Assembly: GCA_028693955.1 (NCBI GenBank)
Contig: JAQUUH010000008.1
Span: 1-40,338 of the forward strand
Source of the DNA: Bacilli bacterium
GTDB taxonomy: Bacteria > Bacillota_I > Bacilli_A > RFN20 > UBA1709
DNA: 40,338 nucleotides
Direction: 5' to 3'
A program made the translations under genes and the position numbers. Under the pieces are notes generated by a model, which saw only the letters and a program-made list of their open reading frames with translations, had not been told where the DNA came from and ran no database searches. Each line of letters starts with the position of its first letter. Within the stretch, counting starts at the first letter, position 1. Of this stretch, positions 36,942 to 40,338 are shown one piece after another.

Positions 36942-37538
36942 ATGATAACAGAAGAACAATTAAAGGAACGTCTTGCCAACAATTTAATACTTTATCGCAA
37001 AGCTCATAATATTACTCAAATTCAGCTTGCTGAAAAATTGAATTATTCAGATAAATCAATCTCTAAATGGGAAAGAGGTGAAAGCTTACCTGATTTATTG
37101 ATTTTAAGCAATATCGCTGAACTTTATGGAATTACCATTCAAGATTTATTAGCAAAACCAAAGACTAAAATAAAATCATCCCTTCCAAAGAACAAAGTAA
37201 TCATAACTTTAATGTCCTTTACTTGCGTCTGGTTTGTTGCAACAGTTGTATATGTCTTATTAGGCATCTTTGATCCAACTTTTACTAAATCTTGGCTTGC
37301 TTTTATTTATGCAATTCCATTATCTCTCATTGACCTAATTGTCTTTACGAAAATATGGGGAAATAGATTCCTTCTCTTTATTTCAACATCCCTTCTATCT
37401 TGGTCAATACCCTTAGCAATTTATTTATCAATTGATTATTCACAATTATGGCTATTGTTCATTGCCATAATTCCCTTACAAGTACTTACTATTTTGTGGT
37501 TTATTCCCAAGAAATCCAGATTGTCAGATAAAAAATAA
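36942..37538 (+). CDS. XRE-family HTH regulator with C-terminal membrane domain
   Basis: LILYRKAHNITQIQLAEKLNYSDKSISKWERGESLPDLLILSNIAELYGITIQDLL plus about 4 TM segments. Confidence 0.9.
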   Translation: MITEEQLKERLANNLILYRKAHNITQIQLAEKLNYSDKSISKWERGESLPDLLILSNIAELYGITIQDLLAKPKTKIKSSLPKNKVIITLMSFTCVWFVATVVYVLLGIFDPTFTKSWLAFIYAIPLSLIDLIVFTKIWGNRFLLFISTSLLSWSIPLAIYLSIDYSQLWLLFIAIIPLQVLTILWFIPKKSRLSDKK

Positions 37539-37562
37539 AAGTCGTATTTAACGACTTTTTTA
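37538..37562. terminator. Bidirectional terminator
   Basis: AAAAGTCGTATTTAACGACTTTTTTATTTT. Confidence 0.8.
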
Positions 37563-38042
37563 TTTTACTTTAATCATCCTTTTAATTAAAACAGGTTCAT
37601 CAAAATTATACTCTTTTATTTTACCATCAAATTCATATCCTTTTTTCTTGTAGAAATCGATAGCACTATTATTCTTTGCTAGTACCCATAAGAAAAATGT
37701 ATTGTGACCAGTAAATTTTCTTTCACAAGCTTCGATTAATTTTGAACCTATTTTCTGTCGATAAAATTCTTTTAAGACATAAATAGCATTTATTTCACCA
37801 GCAGTTGGTAAATCAATATCACGGCTAACCATATAGCAAGCAAACCCGACAATCTTGCCATCAACTTCAGCAATTATCGTGTTTTCTGGATGATTTTTGG
37901 CTATTTCAACACATCTAGCAAGTGACATTCTATCTAAAAAACTTTGAGGAATAATTTCCTTATATGCCTCTTGCCAAGAAGTATAATGAACAAAGGCTTT
38001 TCCTTCAATATCATTTTCTAAGGCATCGCGAATTACTAACAT
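37560..38042 (-). CDS. GNAT family N-acetyltransferase
   Basis: INAIYVLKEFYRQKIGSKLIEACERKF...VLAKNNSAIDFYKKKGYEFDG. Confidence 0.9.
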   Translation of the reverse strand: MLVIRDALENDIEGKAFVHYTSWQEAYKEIIPQSFLDRMSLARCVEIAKNHPENTIIAEVDGKIVGFACYMVSRDIDLPTAGEINAIYVLKEFYRQKIGSKLIEACERKFTGHNTFFLWVLAKNNSAIDFYKKKGYEFDGKIKEYNFDEPVLIKRMIKVK

Positions 38043-38106
38043 GATATTCTCCTTTAATATTCATATTATACTGCATTGTTATTTCTTAAACAATATTAAA
38101 TTATTA

Positions 38107-38136
38107 AAGGCCACAAGTTTTTTCCTGTGGCCTTCT
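38107..38136 (-). terminator. Intrinsic terminator
   Basis: AAGGCCACAGGAAAAAACTTGTGGCCTTT. Confidence 0.75.
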
Positions 38137-38140
38137 ATTA

Positions 38141-39031
38141 CTATTTCTGTTTAATCGCTCTGCCTTCAATATATCCCCGATATCCTTCTGGAGCATATTG
38201 GAAACGATATCCATCCTCATCATATTCAAAACCATATACAGCAGGATTATACTTTGTAACAAAATCCATGACATTTCTTACTTCTTCCTCAAAGTTTTCA
38301 TCATCATAGGGCTCCCCTTGGAATACCAAGAATTTAGCTGCAGGTAGTTCAATTATTTCGTAGCCATCGGGAATAGCTCCATTATATTCATATGGTACTT
38401 CTACTCCTTGAATATATAAAGATGTTCCCTCTTTTTGCATTTTTTTGCTAATCCACATCCCAATTGGTTCACCTATCGCCTCTTTGATACTGCATAGAAC
38501 TCCCCAAATATCACAGCCCACTTCTTCACAGTATTCGAAATATTCTGTTGCTTTGATTCCTCTTTTAATGATAGCTTTTCTTTTTGGTCTTTCCAAAATT
38601 TGAATAAAAACAGCTTTAATTTCTTTCATCTTTTTTTCTCCTTTTTTCATATTTCTATCCATTACATAGTAAGGTGTAAAATACTGTAATGGAATCGGTG
38701 ATGTTTGGTAGACTTTAGGAGTAATGTTAAATTCCTTAGCAAATGCTCTGGTAAATCCCTCATGTGAATCAAACACAAAATCAAAAGCGACGTCTATTAC
38801 CCTAGATTTTGTATCTCTTAATTCTTTAGCTGCTGCTGTTAACCTAATTAATCTTATATAATCAAAAATAGTTTTACCTGTTAATTCTTTAAAAATTTTT
38901 GCGGTATACCATAAGGAATAATGTGAAACTTTAGCTAAATCAGCAAGAGTAATCGGATTATGAACATTTTCTAAAACATAATGTTGAATGTTTTTAACAG
39001 CATTTACTTTTTCATTACCCAATTTTATCAC
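38141..39031 (-). CDS. AraC family regulator with GyrI-like effector domain
   Basis: ITLADLAKVSHYSLWYTAKIFKELTGKTIFDYIRLIRL HTH followed by GyrI-like C-terminal domain. Confidence 0.9.
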   Translation of the reverse strand: MIKLGNEKVNAVKNIQHYVLENVHNPITLADLAKVSHYSLWYTAKIFKELTGKTIFDYIRLIRLTAAAKELRDTKSRVIDVAFDFVFDSHEGFTRAFAKEFNITPKVYQTSPIPLQYFTPYYVMDRNMKKGEKKMKEIKAVFIQILERPKRKAIIKRGIKATEYFEYCEEVGCDIWGVLCSIKEAIGEPIGMWISKKMQKEGTSLYIQGVEVPYEYNGAIPDGYEIIELPAAKFLVFQGEPYDDENFEEEVRNVMDFVTKYNPAVYGFEYDEDGYRFQYAPEGYRGYIEGRAIKQK

Positions 39032-39606
39032 CTCTCATATATTATACTAAAAAATACTAAATATTTCTTGACTGTGCTTGTCATATTGAGATATATCTAT
39101 GATAAAAATAAAAAACTATGCTATAACAGTAATAGCATAGAAATTTTTTAATGTCTTTAGAGTACGAAAAGACTACTAAATTTTTATTGATTTTCGGCGC
39201 TTTAAATCATTAAAATTATATATTTTGACATATATAAAGTGTTTTACCGGGATTTGCCTTCTAGCATCGTGACAATCTCAACGTACCTTGAACTCCAACT
39301 ATCAATAAAGCGTCAATAGGAGTAACCGATTTGGCTCTGACGTTAGCTCAAATTTTTTTAATATATAATTGTATCTGTGCCTATTTATCTAATAGACTAA
39401 AATATAGTTAATAAAAGAAATTTTGTTTTCATTCGCAGTTTATATGATGATTTCATAAATGAGATTACTACTACACTATAAGTCTATTCAATTGCATATT
39501 TGTAATAGCAAATATCAAATGTATCTTATTCCGTAATTTATATATAAGTTGTCGTATAAAATCATACTCTTTGCTTAATTCGCTCATAAGCTTTAATTTT
39601 CCAATT

Positions 39607-39650
39607 AACAAAAAACAAGGTCAGTTCATTTTACCTTGTTTTTTCAAAAT
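39607..39650. terminator. Intrinsic terminator hairpin
   Basis: AAAAAACAAGGT...ACCTTGTTTTTTC. Confidence 0.7.
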
Positions 39651-39716
39651 TTATATTTACATTTATTAAAGTTATAAATTCTAGTTATTATTCGGCATAA
39701 AAGCATGAATCAACTA

Positions 39717-39985
39717 AAATTTTAATTGTTTTTTTGTTAGCTTCTTAACTTCGTCTAATAATTTTTGCTGTACCTTTCTGTATCTCGAAAGTCTTTCTAC
39801 AATTTTCTTTTGTTTATTAAAATCAACATCTTCATTTTCATCAATAGGAATGAGTATTTCTATTTTCTTAATCTTTTCTTTACTAGCTGTTTTACTCCAT
39901 TCAAAATCATCAGAATTTAATAATTTTTTTTCAAGAACTACTCTTACATATTCCAGATTAATTTTATCTTTATGTTCTTTTCAAG
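39717..39985 (-). pseudogene. Truncated type I restriction specificity (HsdS)-like C-terminal fragment
   Basis: KEHKDKINLEYVRVVLEKKLLNSDDFEWSKTASKEKIKKIEILIPIDENEDVDFNKQKKIVERLSRYRKVQQKLLDEVKKLTKKQLKF*; no start, ends at an upstream stop. Confidence 0.55.
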
Positions 39986-40165
39986 ATAAGTGCTGAAAAA
40001 TTCTAGATTCATTAAGCTATTTATGCTATAATATAACCGCCAACCAAACTAAACAATGTACAGAATATCACTGATTAGGAGGATACTCTTGTTCAGCCAG
40101 TTTCTAATAGTTTGGTTTGGCGATTGATCTGTACAGAAACTGGTTGACTAAGGGTATTTTCTTTT

Positions 40166-40338
40166 ATGAAAACTCATAATGAACTTAAAGATTTTGTCAA
40201 ATCACTCTGTACCGATGAAGCCGATATACTTATGGATTTGCTCCCTTCAGTAATGAAATCAAAGAAAAGTAATCAAAAGATAATTAAAAGGGAACGTAAG
40301 ACAATTCTTTGTCCCTATTGTAAATCAATGAAGATATA
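40166..40338 (+). CDS. N-terminal part of a zinc-ribbon transposase-like protein, runs off the right edge
   Basis: MKTHNELKDFVKSLCTDEADILMDLLPSVMKSKKSNQKIIKRERKTILCPYCKSMKI; CPYC resembles the N-terminal zinc ribbon of IS1595/ISL3-type transposases. Confidence 0.45.
   Translation, partial: MKTHNELKDFVKSLCTDEADILMDLLPSVMKSKKSNQKIIKRERKTILCPYCKSMKI

Overview
AT-rich, low-GC Firmicutes/Mollicutes-like window; nearly all genes are on the minus strand. The flanks look like ordinary chromosome: M16C peptidase and GNAT on the left; metK(?), tRNA-Arg, tRNA-Asp, NCS2 permease, GH20 hexosaminidase, HD hydrolase, DegV and regulators on the right. Between them is an accessory region with four parts. (i) About 2.2-5.0 kb: a decayed HNH gene and two unannotated 31-aa peptide ORFs, one next to a 473-aa membrane protein. 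(ii) About 5.4-10.2 kb: a compact HNH / receiver / dual-GHKL-ATPase / N6-adenine methyltransferase operon that looks like an uncharacterised defence or restriction-like system. (iii) About 10.8-15.3 kb: decayed tandem large serine recombinases, an ImmA-like protease and an IS with an unusually long direct repeat. (iv) About 16.5-27.3 kb: the most interesting locus, a putative RiPP biosynthetic cluster. It contains two ABC exporters, a radical SAM/SPASM maturase, an S8 (subtilisin)-domain protein, an HPr-kinase-like protein, a Cys-cluster SPASM-like protein without a radical SAM motif and an NTP_transf_5-like nucleotidyltransferase. Two tiny overlapping Cys-rich precursor ORFs (22209-22379 and 22079-22216), missing from the supplied ORF track, sit in the middle, carry a shared YGCxC motif and are bracketed by a 19-bp inverted repeat. 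All product calls come from reading motifs by eye; no database searches were run.
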